The notes under the pieces: model-generated
What the model saw: only the letters and a program-made list of their open reading frames with translations
Database searches by the model: none
What the model was told of the DNA's origin: nothing
Made by a program: the position numbers and the translations under genes
From: Tamlana sp. I1
GTDB lineage: Bacteria > Bacteroidota > Bacteroidia > Flavobacteriales > Flavobacteriaceae
DNA: 64,000 bases
NCBI RefSeq assembly: GCF_015355625.1
Contig: NZ_JACLAF010000007.1
Coordinates: forward strand, 124,001-188,000
Reading direction: 5' to 3'
Part shown: positions 40,788-49,879 of the stretch, piece after piece
Layout: each line of letters begins with the position of its first letter
Position numbering within the stretch: position 1 is the first letter of the stretch

Positions 40788-42455
40788 TTATAAGTTTTGA
40801 AGCGTTGCGTTTCCTTTTTCTAAGGTTAATAATTCATTACAGCTATTTGCCCAATTTTTATCGTTGCTTACCACAATTACGGCCCAAGGATTTTGCTTAT
40901 TGGTTATAAAATTTATAATTTCTAAAGATTCTTCCTTGTTGGTTCTATCTAAAGGGTTTTCTAGAATTAAAACTTTTGGCGATTTTAGAATAGCGCGAGC
41001 TAAAATAATTTTCTTTGAAACCGTATACGATAACTGATTGCCTTCGGCCTTTAAATCGGTTTGTAGTCCGTTGGGCTGGTCTTTAATAAAATCCCTTAAG
41101 CCTACTTTGTCTAAAACTTCAAAAATTTTATCGTCGGATATCGCAGGGTTACCAAAGGTTAAATTTTCTTTAATCGTGCCTTCAAACGGCGTTTCTTCCG
41201 AAAGAGAAACCCCTAATTGCGATCTAAAATGGTTTATATTTAAACTGCTTATAGACATGTTATTGACGTAAACATGACCCGAAGTGGCTTCAATTACACC
41301 AGCAATAACTCGTAATAATGTCGATTTTCCTGCGCCACTTTCTCCCGTTATTAGAATACGACTATCTTTTTTTATGTTTAGTGATATGTCCTTTAAAATA
41401 GGTTTGTCTTTATTAGAAACGGCGTACGATACATGCTCTAATTCGATATTTAAACCATCTTTAAAAATAGGCATATCTCCATCTTGACTCTCTAAGTTTT
41501 TATCTACAATTTGACCTATTTTTTCTATTGAAGTTAAAGCATCATAAAACGATTCTAAGCCTAGAATAAGTTTTTCAACCGATGCTATAATAAGTAATAT
41601 GATAATTTCGGCAGCAACAAACTGACCAATATTCATTTCCTGATTTAAAACCAATGCCCCTCCAATTAATAAAAGACTGGCCGTAACAATCAATTTAAAA
41701 CCAATCATTTGTATAAATTGCAGCATGAGTATTTTAAAGTGATTTTCTCGAGATTTTAAGTAACCACTAACAAAATCATCGTTTTTGCTCAGCCCTAAAT
41801 TGGTGTTTCCAGCTAGTTTAAAACTGGTTACCGTTCTAGCAATTTCTTGAATCCAGTGTGCTACTTGATATTTGTTTTTAGATTCTTTTAAACTGGTATC
41901 AAGTCCTTTTTTTGCAGTAAACTTAAAAATCACAAAGATTAAAACCAGTAATAGAAGTCCGAAAATAATGAAGAATGGATGATAAAACGATAGCAGAATT
42001 AAAGCAAACAGGGTTTGCAAAACCGCAGAAGGTATATCGATAAGGATTTTCGATAAACTTTTTTGAATGGTTAAGGTATCAAAAAATCTATTGGCTAATT
42101 CTGGTGGATGATAGTTACGTAATTCGGCCATTTTTATTTTAGGAAAACGGTAGCTTAATTCGAAAGACGCTCGCATAAACACACGTTGCTGTATGGTTTC
42201 TAAAATGCGTAATTGCATAATTTTTAAACCTCCATCAAAAGCAACACCAAGGGTTACCAAGATAATAAGAACAATCCATGAGGTTGAAACTTGTGCGCCT
42301 TGTATTAAATTTATAATGGCCTGGATTCCTAATGGCAGGGATAGTGATATAACCCCAGAAAAAATAGCGTAGTAGAATATTTGAAAAATGTCCTTTTTTT
42401 CAAGTTCTAATAATCCTAATAAACGTTGCCAAGGCGTCATTGTGGGTTCGGTCAT
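40788..42455 (-). CDS. ABC exporter subunit with degraded ATPase motifs
   Basis: The 555-residue protein fuses six transmembrane segments (about 25-310) to a nucleotide-binding domain (about 335-550), as in type I secretion/HlyB-type exporters but without a peptidase domain. Walker A is intact (G-E-S-G-A-G-K-S-T, 371-379). The signature loop reads Q-L-S-Y-T-V-S-K-K (474-482) instead of LSGGQ. Walker B ends L-I-L-E-N (no catalytic Glu, Asp to Glu), the H-loop position is S-N (530-531) and the Q-loop lacks Gln (near 416). ATP binding may remain but hydrolysis looks impaired. It lies in an operon with MFP and OMF genes. Confidence 0.87.
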   Translation of the reverse strand: MTEPTMTPWQRLLGLLELEKKDIFQIFYYAIFSGVISLSLPLGIQAIINLIQGAQVSTSWIVLIILVTLGVAFDGGLKIMQLRILETIQQRVFMRASFELSYRFPKIKMAELRNYHPPELANRFFDTLTIQKSLSKILIDIPSAVLQTLFALILLSFYHPFFIIFGLLLLVLIFVIFKFTAKKGLDTSLKESKNKYQVAHWIQEIARTVTSFKLAGNTNLGLSKNDDFVSGYLKSRENHFKILMLQFIQMIGFKLIVTASLLLIGGALVLNQEMNIGQFVAAEIIILLIIASVEKLILGLESFYDALTSIEKIGQIVDKNLESQDGDMPIFKDGLNIELEHVSYAVSNKDKPILKDISLNIKKDSRILITGESGAGKSTLLRVIAGVIEATSGHVYVNNMSISSLNINHFRSQLGVSLSEETPFEGTIKENLTFGNPAISDDKIFEVLDKVGLRDFIKDQPNGLQTDLKAEGNQLSYTVSKKIILARAILKSPKVLILENPLDRTNKEESLEIINFITNKQNPWAVIVVSNDKNWANSCNELLTLEKGNATLQNL

Positions 42456-42457
42456 TG

Positions 42458-43132
42458 TTAAAGTTTTAGTGTGTTTAAGCTTAAGTTTATAAAAAAATGT
42501 GATGGGGTTTTAGCTTCATCACAATCGGTTATGGTTGAAAAATGATCCTTTAGAAAATGCTGATGCAAACCGCCTTCAATAATGGTGCTGGCCAAAGATG
42601 TAGGGAAATTGTAAAGCGGTGCAGCTTCTGTAATAATTGTACTTAATCGCGTAATTAAACGCTTGTAAACAACAAAATAACCATCTTTGTTCTCTTGGTC
42701 GACTTCCTTGGTTAAAAAGGATTTTGAGTTTTCGTTTATTATAATGTTGTTTAAAAGAACTTCGTTAATATGTGAAAAGTTAGAATCTTCTTTTGTTGTC
42801 CTGCACAAAATTTCAATCGCCTTTTCTAGTTTCTCTTTTTTATCGTTAATACTATAGGTTTCAAATACCATTTGATATTCCAACCAAGCCCAATACCATG
42901 ACGATAAGTAAAGCAGTAATTTATGTTTGTTTTCAAAATACCTATAAATAGAACTTTCGTTCGAGGCAATTTTACACCCTAATTTTTTAAAGGTAAATGC
43001 ATCAAAGCCAATCTCATGTATTAAAAGGATGCTGTGTTCTATAATACGTTTGCCTAATTCAGAAGATTCAGGGTCTTTTACGTAAATTTTGTCAGGAACA
43101 GCAATTTTAAGATTTGTTAGTAGATTATGCAT
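42458..43132 (-). CDS. TetR/AcrR-family regulator of the exporter
   Basis: The protein has 224 residues. Its N-terminal TetR helix-turn-helix is at about residues 25-70 (G-F-D-A-F-T-F-K-K-L-G-C-K-I-A-S-N-E-S-S-I-Y-R-Y-F-E-N-K), with an all-helical C-terminal ligand domain. It is the first gene of the exporter operon, 2 bp upstream of the ABC gene. A perfect 17-bp palindrome 25 bp before its ATG is the likely operator, so it should repress its own operon. The inducer is unknown. Confidence 0.9.
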   Translation of the reverse strand: MHNLLTNLKIAVPDKIYVKDPESSELGKRIIEHSILLIHEIGFDAFTFKKLGCKIASNESSIYRYFENKHKLLLYLSSWYWAWLEYQMVFETYSINDKKEKLEKAIEILCRTTKEDSNFSHINEVLLNNIIINENSKSFLTKEVDQENKDGYFVVYKRLITRLSTIITEAAPLYNFPTSLASTIIEGGLHQHFLKDHFSTITDCDEAKTPSHFFINLSLNTLKL

Positions 43133-43156
43133 GATTAATTAATTTGATTTCAAAAA

Positions 43157-43173
43157 TAATAGTATTACTATTA
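43157..43173 (-). promoter_or_regulatory. Probable TetR operator, perfect 17-bp palindrome
   Basis: TAATAGTA-T-TACTATTA is a perfect palindrome 25 bp upstream of the TetR-type ATG. A half-site-like ACTATTATT occurs about 15 bp further upstream. The position and size fit autoregulation by the TetR-family protein. Confidence 0.65.
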
Positions 43174-43268
43174 ATTATAAAACTAAAACTATTATTTATT
43201 CTTATAAGCAATCAATAAAATCTATACGTGTGAGATTTGATGGAAATACTAGTGTTTAAAAATCATGA

Positions 43269-43970
43269 TTAATGACAATCAATTTCGCTAGAAGCGGCAT
43301 CAAAAACGGGGGCAGGCGAGAGGTAAGGAATGCCTAAACCCAATCCGCGAATAATAAATAACAAGCCAATAATTACAACAAAAACAGGAATTAAATTTTG
43401 AATACGTTGTCGTGCTTTTCCTTTTAAAAACTGACTAAAATAAATTGCGGTAGTCATTAAAGGAATTGTACCTAAGCCAAAAACACTCATGTAAAGACTT
43501 CCTTCTAAAATGCTACCTGTTGCAATGGCAGCAAAAAGTGCCATGTACACCAAACCACAGGGTAAAAAACCGTTTAAAAAACCAATGGTTAAAAAAGTAT
43601 CGAAAGTTTTTTTCTTTAAAGCGCTGCCTAAAGCCGATTTAATTTTAGAAATGATTTTGTAAATAGGTTTAGATAGGTTGTATTTGTTGAAGATTTTCTG
43701 CGGAATTAAAACCACCACAATCATTAAAACCCCAATAATTATAGAAAGTTGCTGCTGAAATCCGAAAAGGTATAACCGCTGCCCAATAAACCCAAAAATG
43801 AGTCCGATAATGCTATAGGCAAGCAATCTTCCAAAATGATAAATCGCTATTTGGCTTACTTTTTTGAAGTTATTTGTTCGGTCTACCGGAAGCATAAAAG
43901 CAATCGGGCCGCACATGCCAACGCAATGAAAACTTCCTAATAAACCTAATATAAATGCAGAAAAAAGCAT
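43269..43970 (-). CDS. SafE/DsbD-like membrane protein of the cbb3 locus
   Basis: The protein has 233 residues and six predicted transmembrane segments, opening with F-H-C-V-G-M-C-G-P-I-A (Cys at 17 and 21) and containing N-G-F-L-P-C-G-L-V-Y-M. These Cys-Pro/Gly motifs are typical of the sulfite exporter TauE/SafE-like, DsbD-related group that in Bacteroidetes regularly follows fixH. It starts 1 bp after the fixH stop codon. A role in delivering copper or reductant to the cbb3 oxidase is inferred from position. It ends in D-C-H, a possible metal ligand. Confidence 0.82.
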   Translation of the reverse strand: MLFSAFILGLLGSFHCVGMCGPIAFMLPVDRTNNFKKVSQIAIYHFGRLLAYSIIGLIFGFIGQRLYLFGFQQQLSIIIGVLMIVVVLIPQKIFNKYNLSKPIYKIISKIKSALGSALKKKTFDTFLTIGFLNGFLPCGLVYMALFAAIATGSILEGSLYMSVFGLGTIPLMTTAIYFSQFLKGKARQRIQNLIPVFVVIIGLLFIIRGLGLGIPYLSPAPVFDAASSEIDCH

Positions 43971-43971
43971 G

Positions 43972-44418
43972 TTAATAATGTATCGCTTCCTTAAATAAAT
44001 AAGGTTTTCCGTTGTATTGCCAATCTATTTTAAGGTTCCAACGGCCTTCAACTAACCGATTTTCAGGAATTATTAAATAAGTGTTAGATAAATTGATGTC
44101 AGTTTCAAAATCTAAACTTTTTTTAGAAGGTCTGTACAAAAATATTTTTCCTGTAATATTTTTAAAGTCAAGATTCTCCGGAAATTTAATCTTCAGGCCT
44201 TCGCTAGATTTTTCATAGCTAATATTTTCGCTAAGTGTATTGGCATTATTTAGTTTATCAATATCGCCTTGATAAGTTAACTCTGCACCGTAATAATCCT
44301 CTGTAACCAGCTCGTGTTTATAAGCTTTGTCTACATTCATGGTGATAACAAAGTATAAAATGAAGGAAATAAATCCTATAAACGCCAACACAATTCCGGT
44401 TCCCCAATTAAACTTCAT
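43972..44418 (-). CDS. fixH: FixH family protein
   Basis: This 148-residue protein has one N-terminal transmembrane segment (about 7-27) followed by a periplasmic domain (MNVDKAYKHELVTEDYYGAE, then a beta-rich region with G-R-W-N-L-K-I-D-W). FixH is an assembly factor of cbb3 oxidases; it lies here between ccoG and the SafE-like gene. The gap to ccoG (349 bp) is unusually long for this locus and filled with repeats, so a separate promoter is possible. Confidence 0.88.
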   Translation of the reverse strand: MKFNWGTGIVLAFIGFISFILYFVITMNVDKAYKHELVTEDYYGAELTYQGDIDKLNNANTLSENISYEKSSEGLKIKFPENLDFKNITGKIFLYRPSKKSLDFETDINLSNTYLIIPENRLVEGRWNLKIDWQYNGKPYLFKEAIHY

Positions 44419-44548
44419 ATCTTATTTTTAAATTAACAATGTACAATTAACAAAGTGCAATTAACAGTGAACAATTAATAATTAACAGTTAAAAGTGACT
44501 AATTAGCAATTAACACTTATCAGTTAATAATTAAAAGTGAATAATTAA

Positions 44549-44762
44549 CCAAAAACCAACAACCAGTAACCAGTAACCAATTCATGGCATTCCCTCCGTG
44601 CCTCCGGTCGGGCTTTCGGCAGTCGCTCTTTGCAACGAGCTCCAACAATGCCTCAATCCCTAATGCAGCTATCCGCCAAAAACAGTTTTTAAACTAATCT
44701 AAAGGCTATCCACCAAAAACCAAAAACCAGTAACCAATAACTAACAACTAACAACCAACAAC
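44549..44762. repeat. Heptad tracts flanking stem element copy 2
   Basis: The 349-bp gap between ccoG and fixH contains degenerate 7-bp units (44549-44583, CCAAAAA / CCAACAA / CCAGTAA). The G/C-richer element at 44586-44666 follows, with GGTCGGGCTTTC and TCAATCCCTAA and a closing stem GCATT/AATGC. Then seven heptads (44714-44762, CAAAAAC to CAACAAC) end 5 bp from the ccoG stop codon. An AATTAACA-rich stretch lies at 44425-44540. No gene is supported. Confidence 0.75.
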
Positions 44763-44767
44763 AAAAT

Positions 44768-46192
44768 CTACTTAAAACTCCGTGGACCTAAAAAATTAGC
44801 TGTGGTGGTTTCAATTAAATCGTCGCCATTGTAAACGCCAATTTCAATTTTATTACGATCGCCAGTTAAAGCGGCATTATTTATTTCAACAAACAAGGTG
44901 CCTTCTACTAAGCCTTGCTTTGGTACAGAAAGTTTATCGCTAGTTGCTACCAATTTTAAAGTGCCTTTATGGGATAATAATTTTAAAGTCACATCATCAA
45001 AATCTCGCGTGGTTTTATTTACTAACTTATAGGTAAATACATTACTAATAATGTTATTTTCTTTGTGCTCGTAAAGCTGACCAGGAAGCCTTAAAATATT
45101 AGCCTCAATGTCGTTTCTTAAAAATAACATGCCTGTTAACAAGCCTGTTAAAATCACTAAAACAGCAATATAACCTTTCATTCTTGCTGTAACTTTAAAA
45201 GGCTTTTTATTTTCTATTTCCTCTTCGCTAGCATAGCGTATTAAACCTTTAGGCAAATTGATGCTTTCCATAATATGGTCGCATTCATCAATACAAGCAG
45301 TACAGTTTACACATTCTAACTGCGTGCCGTTTCTAATATCAATGCCTGTAGGGCATACATTTACACATTGCATGCAGTCAATACAATCGCCATGTCCTAA
45401 AGCTTCACGGTCTTCGTTTTTCTTGAATTTTTTTCTGCCATTTTCTGCTTCACCGCGTTTGTGGTCGTAAGCCACTACAATCGATTTGGTGTCTAAAAGT
45501 ACACCTTGTAATCTTCCGTAAGGACAAGCGATAATACAAACCTGTTCTCTAAACCAGGCAAAAACAAAGTAAAAAACAGCGGTAAAAATAATTAAGGAAA
45601 TCAGGGTGCTAACATGGTTTAATGGCCCTGCTTTAATGTATTGTATAAGTTTATCGCTACCAATTAAGTAAGCTAAAAAGACATTAGCTATAATGAATGA
45701 TATTAATAAGAAAATAAAAAGCTTCAGACCTTTTTTTCTAATTTTCTCAGCATTCCATGGTTGTTTTGCTAAGCGCATTTGCTTGCCGCGATCGCCTTCA
45801 ATCCAATATTCTATGCGACGAAAAACCATTTCCATGAAAATGGTTTGCGGACAAATCCATCCGCAGAAAATTCTACCAAATGCTACAGTAAAAAGCGCTA
45901 TAAAAATAACGCCAATAAGCATGGAGATTACAAATAAATAAAAATCTTGTGGCCAGAACGGGAATCCGAAAATATTAAAACGACGTTCTAAAACATTAAA
46001 CATTAAAAACTGGTTGCCGTTTATTTTAATAAACGGTGCAGCCACTAGAAAAGTTAAAAGGAAATAGCTAACGTACTTGCGGTATTTGTAAAGTTTTCCG
46101 CTTGGCTTTTTAGGAAATACCCAGGCGCGCTTACCGTCTTTTGTAACAGTGCCAATTGAATCTCTGAATATTTCATTTTCTGGAGTTTCCAA
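44768..46192 (-). CDS. ccoG: Cbb3 oxidase accessory protein CcoG (polyferredoxin-type)
   Basis: The protein has 474 residues. Transmembrane segments fill the N-terminal half (about 40-60, 85-108, 155-178, 192-212) with the F-C-G-W-I-C-P-Q-T motif. Two ferredoxin-type 4Fe-4S motifs follow (D-C-I-D-C-M-Q-C-V-N-V-C-P and E-C-V-N-C-T-A-C-I-D-E-C-D, about 265-310). A further transmembrane segment (about 340-357) precedes a periplasmic Ig-like C-terminal domain. CcoG helps assemble the cbb3 oxidase, with a proposed Cu(II) reductase role. It follows ccoP. Confidence 0.94.
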   Translation of the reverse strand: METPENEIFRDSIGTVTKDGKRAWVFPKKPSGKLYKYRKYVSYFLLTFLVAAPFIKINGNQFLMFNVLERRFNIFGFPFWPQDFYLFVISMLIGVIFIALFTVAFGRIFCGWICPQTIFMEMVFRRIEYWIEGDRGKQMRLAKQPWNAEKIRKKGLKLFIFLLISFIIANVFLAYLIGSDKLIQYIKAGPLNHVSTLISLIIFTAVFYFVFAWFREQVCIIACPYGRLQGVLLDTKSIVVAYDHKRGEAENGRKKFKKNEDREALGHGDCIDCMQCVNVCPTGIDIRNGTQLECVNCTACIDECDHIMESINLPKGLIRYASEEEIENKKPFKVTARMKGYIAVLVILTGLLTGMLFLRNDIEANILRLPGQLYEHKENNIISNVFTYKLVNKTTRDFDDVTLKLLSHKGTLKLVATSDKLSVPKQGLVEGTLFVEINNAALTGDRNKIEIGVYNGDDLIETTTANFLGPRSFK

Positions 46193-46208
46193 TGCTTTTG
46201 TGATTTAA

Positions 46209-46237
46209 GACCCCCTGAGTTGGTAATTCAGGAGGTC
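46209..46237 (-). other. Stem-loop between ccoP and ccoG
   Basis: On the minus strand GACCTCCTGA pairs with TCAGGGGGTC (one G.U pair) around a 9-base loop. No T-run follows, so it is more likely an mRNA processing or stability element than a terminator. It could set different ccoP and ccoG levels. Confidence 0.5.
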
Positions 46238-46266
46238 AATCTTAATTTTAATGCAAGCGTCTAGTT

Positions 46267-47220
46267 TTATTCTGTAACAGTCTCAGTAGGCGTTTCGTTT
46301 TCTACTGGTGCTTCTTCAGTAGCCTCTGCTGTTGGCGTTTCTGCACCATGAGCAACAATAATATCACCTTCTGGATCTTTTGGGTTTGCAGGCGTAGTAC
46401 CTTGAAAAGTTAAAACATAACTGGCTACTTGAGCAATTTCCAATGGTTTTAATTGGGCTTTCCAAGCAATCATACCTTTACCTGAACGGCCACCTTCACT
46501 AACCGTGTGAAAGATACTTTTTATATCGCCTCCTAGAATCCAGTGTGTATCGGTTAAATTCGGACCAATCCCACCGCCACCATCGGCCATATGGCAAGCA
46601 ACACAATTGGTTTCAAATACTTTTTTTCCAGCTGCTAAATCCGATGCTTCTGTTAATTGTGTTACGGTATTAACATCAACTAAATCTTTAGCATTTTTTT
46701 TGTAAGCTTCAATAGCTGTTTTTGCTTCAGCTAATTCGGTTTCAAATTCATCAATTTGACTCGGACCACTAAATACTTCATATCTTAATAGATAAACCAC
46801 GGCAAATACAATTGAAATGTAAAATGCATACAGCCACCATGGTGGTAAATTGTTGTCCAATTCGCGAATACCATCATAACTATGGTCTAAAATAATTTCG
46901 CTTTCTTTTTCAATGGGTTTAGATCCTAATAGTTTTAAGTATGTTCTTTTTAGCCAAGGAAATTCGGCAGCTTTATTTTTTTCTGCAATAAAACGTGCTT
47001 TGGCTTCGGGATCTAATTTTTGAAACATTACATTTTCTAAAGCGCCCACAATCCCTTCAATAGCTATCAAAATAAATAGCACTAAAAACAAGAAGGCTAA
47101 AACTACGGGGTATTCTATAAATGCAGGTTTATTCCCAGAATCTACGAAAAATTCTACAGTTCCTACAATAATCAAAAATAGGAGTGGAACACGAACCCAG
47201 GAAGGAATTAAGTTTCTCAT
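46267..47220 (-). CDS. ccoP: Cbb3 oxidase cytochrome c subunit CcoP, single haem
   Basis: The protein has 317 residues with transmembrane segments near the N-terminus (about 10-24 and 36-58) and a third at about 128-146. One cytochrome c domain has N-C-V-A-C-H (about 204-209) and distal Met in G-M-I-A-W-K. Proteobacterial CcoP has two haem motifs; only one is visible here, as in other Bacteroidetes. The Glu/Thr/Pro-rich tail (about 285-317) is probably disordered. Its ATG overlaps the ccoQ stop (ATGA). Confidence 0.92.
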   Translation of the reverse strand: MRNLIPSWVRVPLLFLIIVGTVEFFVDSGNKPAFIEYPVVLAFLFLVLFILIAIEGIVGALENVMFQKLDPEAKARFIAEKNKAAEFPWLKRTYLKLLGSKPIEKESEIILDHSYDGIRELDNNLPPWWLYAFYISIVFAVVYLLRYEVFSGPSQIDEFETELAEAKTAIEAYKKNAKDLVDVNTVTQLTEASDLAAGKKVFETNCVACHMADGGGGIGPNLTDTHWILGGDIKSIFHTVSEGGRSGKGMIAWKAQLKPLEIAQVASYVLTFQGTTPANPKDPEGDIIVAHGAETPTAEATEEAPVENETPTETVTE

Positions 47221-47405
47221 AATATATCGTCTTTTTGGTGGTTGTCTAAAGGCAAGTTGCTTACTCTATTAATGTAGTCTTTTTTAGCGGTAAAAACCCA
47301 CCAAAAAAGTACTACAAAAAAACTGAAAAAGATCAGTAAGGAAATTATTGGGTATATTTCTATACCTGCAATAGTTTCCATATGGTGTTTGATGTATTTT
47401 AACAT
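47217..47405 (-). CDS. ccoQ: CcoQ-like small subunit
   Basis: The protein has 62 residues with one transmembrane segment (about 17-40, IYPIISLLIFFSFFVVLFWW) and a short polar tail. It lies between ccoNO and ccoP and overlaps the ccoP start by 4 bp. The sequence itself is weakly conserved; assignment rests on size, topology and gene order. CcoQ stabilises the cbb3 complex. Confidence 0.82.
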   Translation of the reverse strand: MLKYIKHHMETIAGIEIYPIISLLIFFSFFVVLFWWVFTAKKDYINRVSNLPLDNHQKDDIL

Positions 47406-47420
47406 GGTTCGTTTTTATAT

Positions 47421-49610
47421 TTATTGTGCTACGTCTACTTTTATATCTGTTCCTAATCGTTGTAAATACGCGATTAAAGCAACAATTTCTCTGTTTTTCA
47501 TTTCGATAAATGCTTCGCCGTTTTCCGTAGCATATTTTTTATCTGCTTCGTAAGCTTTAACAAAATCAGGGTCTGAATATAAGTTCTTTTCAATTTGAGA
47601 ACCTTGGTCTAGCATGTGTTGTTGCGCATTAGCAATGTCTTCATCAGAATAAGGCACGCCTAATGTTACCATCGCTTCCATTTTGGCTTCGGTCATCGAT
47701 TTGTCTAACTCGCTACTTTCTCCTGTTATTAACCAAGGATAACGTGGCATGATAGAACCCGATGAGGTACTTTGTGGGTCGTACATGTGATTAAAATGCC
47801 AGTTGTCTGAATATTTCTGACCAATTCTATGAATGTCTGGTCCTGTACGTTTGCTACCCCAGAGGAATGGATGATCGTAAACATATTCGCCAGCTTTAGA
47901 GTATTCACCATAACGCTCAACTTCGTGTCTAAACGGACGAATCATTTGTGAATGGCAACTCACACAACCTTCTCTAATATAAATATCACGACCTTCTAAT
48001 TCTAAAGGTGTATAAGGCTTTACACTTGCAATGGTTGGGATATTAGACTTAATCATAATGGTAGGAACAATTTGAATGATACCACCAATTAAAATAGCCA
48101 CCGTTGCTAAAATGGTTAATTGAATAGGTCTACGCTCTAACCAAGTATGCCATCCTTCAGAAGCAGTACGCTTGTTGGTTACTTTTTCTAAAGCAGGAGC
48201 TTCAGCCAATTCATCTTCAACTTGACTACCTTGTCTTACCGTAGCAATAACGTTGTAAACCAGGATGAACATTCCTAAAATATATAAGGTTCCTCCAATG
48301 GCACGCATCCAATACATAGGCATGATTTCGGTTACGGTTTCTAAAAAGTTTCCGTAAACTAAAGTACCATCAGGGTTAAATTGTTGCCACATTGAATACT
48401 GTGTAAATCCAGCAACATATAATGGTAAGGCGTACATGATAATCCCTAAAGTCCCTAACCAGAAATGTAAATTAGCTAAGCCTAAAGAGTATAGTTTTGT
48501 TTTGAATAAACGCGGAATTAAATAGTAAATAATACCAAAGGCCATAAAACCGTTCCAGGCTAACGCACCAACGTGAACGTGAGCGATAATCCAATCGGTA
48601 AAATGCGCTACAGCATTTACATTTTTTAAAGAAAGCATTGGGCCTTCAAAAGTTGCCATACCATAACCGGTAATGGCGACTACCATAAATTTTAAAACAG
48701 GATCTGTACGGACTTTATCCCAAGCGCCACGCAAGGTTAAAAGGCCGTTTATCATACCACCCCAAGAAGGCATTAATAACATAACAGAAAAAGCAACCCC
48801 TAAGTTTTGTGCCCATTCCGGTAAAGCTGTGTATAATAAATGGTGAGGTCCTGCCCAGATATAGATAAAAATTAAAGACCAAAAGTGAATAATTGAAAGT
48901 CTGTAAGAGTAAACCGGTCTGTTTGCCGCTTTAGGTACGAAATAGTACATTAAACCTAAAAAAGGTGTGGTTAAAAAGAAGGCCACCGCATTATGGCCGT
49001 ACCACCATTGCACTAAAGCATCTTGAACCCCAGCGTACACCGAATAACTTTTCATGGCGCTTACTGGTAACTCTAAACTATTAAAAATATGAAGTACCGC
49101 TACGGTAACAAAAGTGGCAATGTAAAACCAAATAGCAACATATAAATGGCGCTGTCTACGTTTTAAAATCGTCCAAATCATATTGATACCAAAAACCACC
49201 CAAATCACAGCGATAGCAATATCGATTGGCCATTCCAGTTCGGCGTATTCTTTAGATGAGGTGTAACCTAACGGAAGTGAAATCGCGGCAGCAACAATAA
49301 TAAGTTGCCAACCCCAAAAGTTAATGTTGCTAAGTAAATCACTTGCCATACGGGCTTTTAGTAAACGCTGAAGCGAATAATAAATTCCAGCAAACATGGC
49401 GTTTCCAACAAAGGCGAAAATTACGGCGTTTGTATGTAAAGGTCTTAACCGACCAAAACTAAGCCATGAAATGCCATCGGTAAGGTTTGGGAATAGAAAC
49501 AAAAAAGCAAGTAGCAAACCTACTGCCATACCTACCACACCAAAAACTATTGTAGCGTAGATAAATTTGGTAACGATTTTGTTATCGTAATGAAACTGTT
49601 GCATCTCCAT
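47421..49610 (-). CDS. ccoNO: Fused CcoN-CcoO cbb3 oxidase subunit
   Basis: The 729-residue protein joins the catalytic haem-copper subunit CcoN (about 1-480; 12 or more transmembrane segments) to the monohaem cytochrome CcoO (about 520-729). CcoN ligand regions are visible: HTNAVIFAFVGN, W-Y-G-H-N-A-V-A-F-F-L-T, G-P-H-H-L-L-Y-T (CuB His pair) and H-V-H-V-G-A-L-A-W-N-G. The CcoO haem motif is GCVSCHSQMIRPF. Fusion of these subunits is known in Bacteroidetes. The enzyme reduces oxygen with high affinity. It lies 10 bp after ccoS, under the FNR-like site at 49866. Confidence 0.95.
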   Translation of the reverse strand: MEMQQFHYDNKIVTKFIYATIVFGVVGMAVGLLLAFLFLFPNLTDGISWLSFGRLRPLHTNAVIFAFVGNAMFAGIYYSLQRLLKARMASDLLSNINFWGWQLIIVAAAISLPLGYTSSKEYAELEWPIDIAIAVIWVVFGINMIWTILKRRQRHLYVAIWFYIATFVTVAVLHIFNSLELPVSAMKSYSVYAGVQDALVQWWYGHNAVAFFLTTPFLGLMYYFVPKAANRPVYSYRLSIIHFWSLIFIYIWAGPHHLLYTALPEWAQNLGVAFSVMLLMPSWGGMINGLLTLRGAWDKVRTDPVLKFMVVAITGYGMATFEGPMLSLKNVNAVAHFTDWIIAHVHVGALAWNGFMAFGIIYYLIPRLFKTKLYSLGLANLHFWLGTLGIIMYALPLYVAGFTQYSMWQQFNPDGTLVYGNFLETVTEIMPMYWMRAIGGTLYILGMFILVYNVIATVRQGSQVEDELAEAPALEKVTNKRTASEGWHTWLERRPIQLTILATVAILIGGIIQIVPTIMIKSNIPTIASVKPYTPLELEGRDIYIREGCVSCHSQMIRPFRHEVERYGEYSKAGEYVYDHPFLWGSKRTGPDIHRIGQKYSDNWHFNHMYDPQSTSSGSIMPRYPWLITGESSELDKSMTEAKMEAMVTLGVPYSDEDIANAQQHMLDQGSQIEKNLYSDPDFVKAYEADKKYATENGEAFIEMKNREIVALIAYLQRLGTDIKVDVAQ

Positions 49611-49620
49611 AGTGTAAATG

Positions 49621-49806
49621 TTATTCTTTTTTGGTTAGTATTGATTTTTTTGGTTTTTCTTTTACGAGTTCATCTTCAAATAACATGCGTACGGAAGGCG
49701 TATAGCTGTCATCGTATTGCCCGCTTTTTACGGCTACAACAAAGGCTATAAAGAAGCCAATGGCTACTATAATGCTGATAGCTAGTAGAATATATATTAC
49801 GCTCAT
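49621..49806 (-). CDS. ccoS: Cbb3 oxidase maturation protein CcoS
   Basis: This 61-residue protein has one transmembrane segment (3-26) and the family continuation A-V-K-S-G-Q-Y-D-D followed by an acidic region. CcoS is needed for cofactor insertion into the cbb3 oxidase. It is the first gene after the palindrome/-7 box pair at 49836-49879 and so the first gene of the ccoS-NO-Q-P(-G) transcript. It is separated from ccoI by 69 bp. Confidence 0.9.
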   Translation of the reverse strand: MSVIYILLAISIIVAIGFFIAFVVAVKSGQYDDSYTPSVRMLFEDELVKEKPKKSILTKKE

Positions 49807-49835
49807 GCCGAGATGTCGAATTGTAGTTTATTTTT

Positions 49836-49879
49836 CAAATGTATTTTTATCTAGTACTCTAAAATATGACATTTATCAT
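49836..49879 (-). promoter_or_regulatory. FNR-like operator and -7 box of the ccoS-NOQP unit
   Basis: The palindrome ATGACATTTATCAT (49866-49879) is centred 29.5 bp upstream of the first base of TACATTTG (minus strand, 49836-49843), an exact TAnnTTTG box. The palindrome overlaps the ccoI stop codon. Predicted transcription starts near 49829, about 23 bp before the ccoS ATG. Confidence 0.75.
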
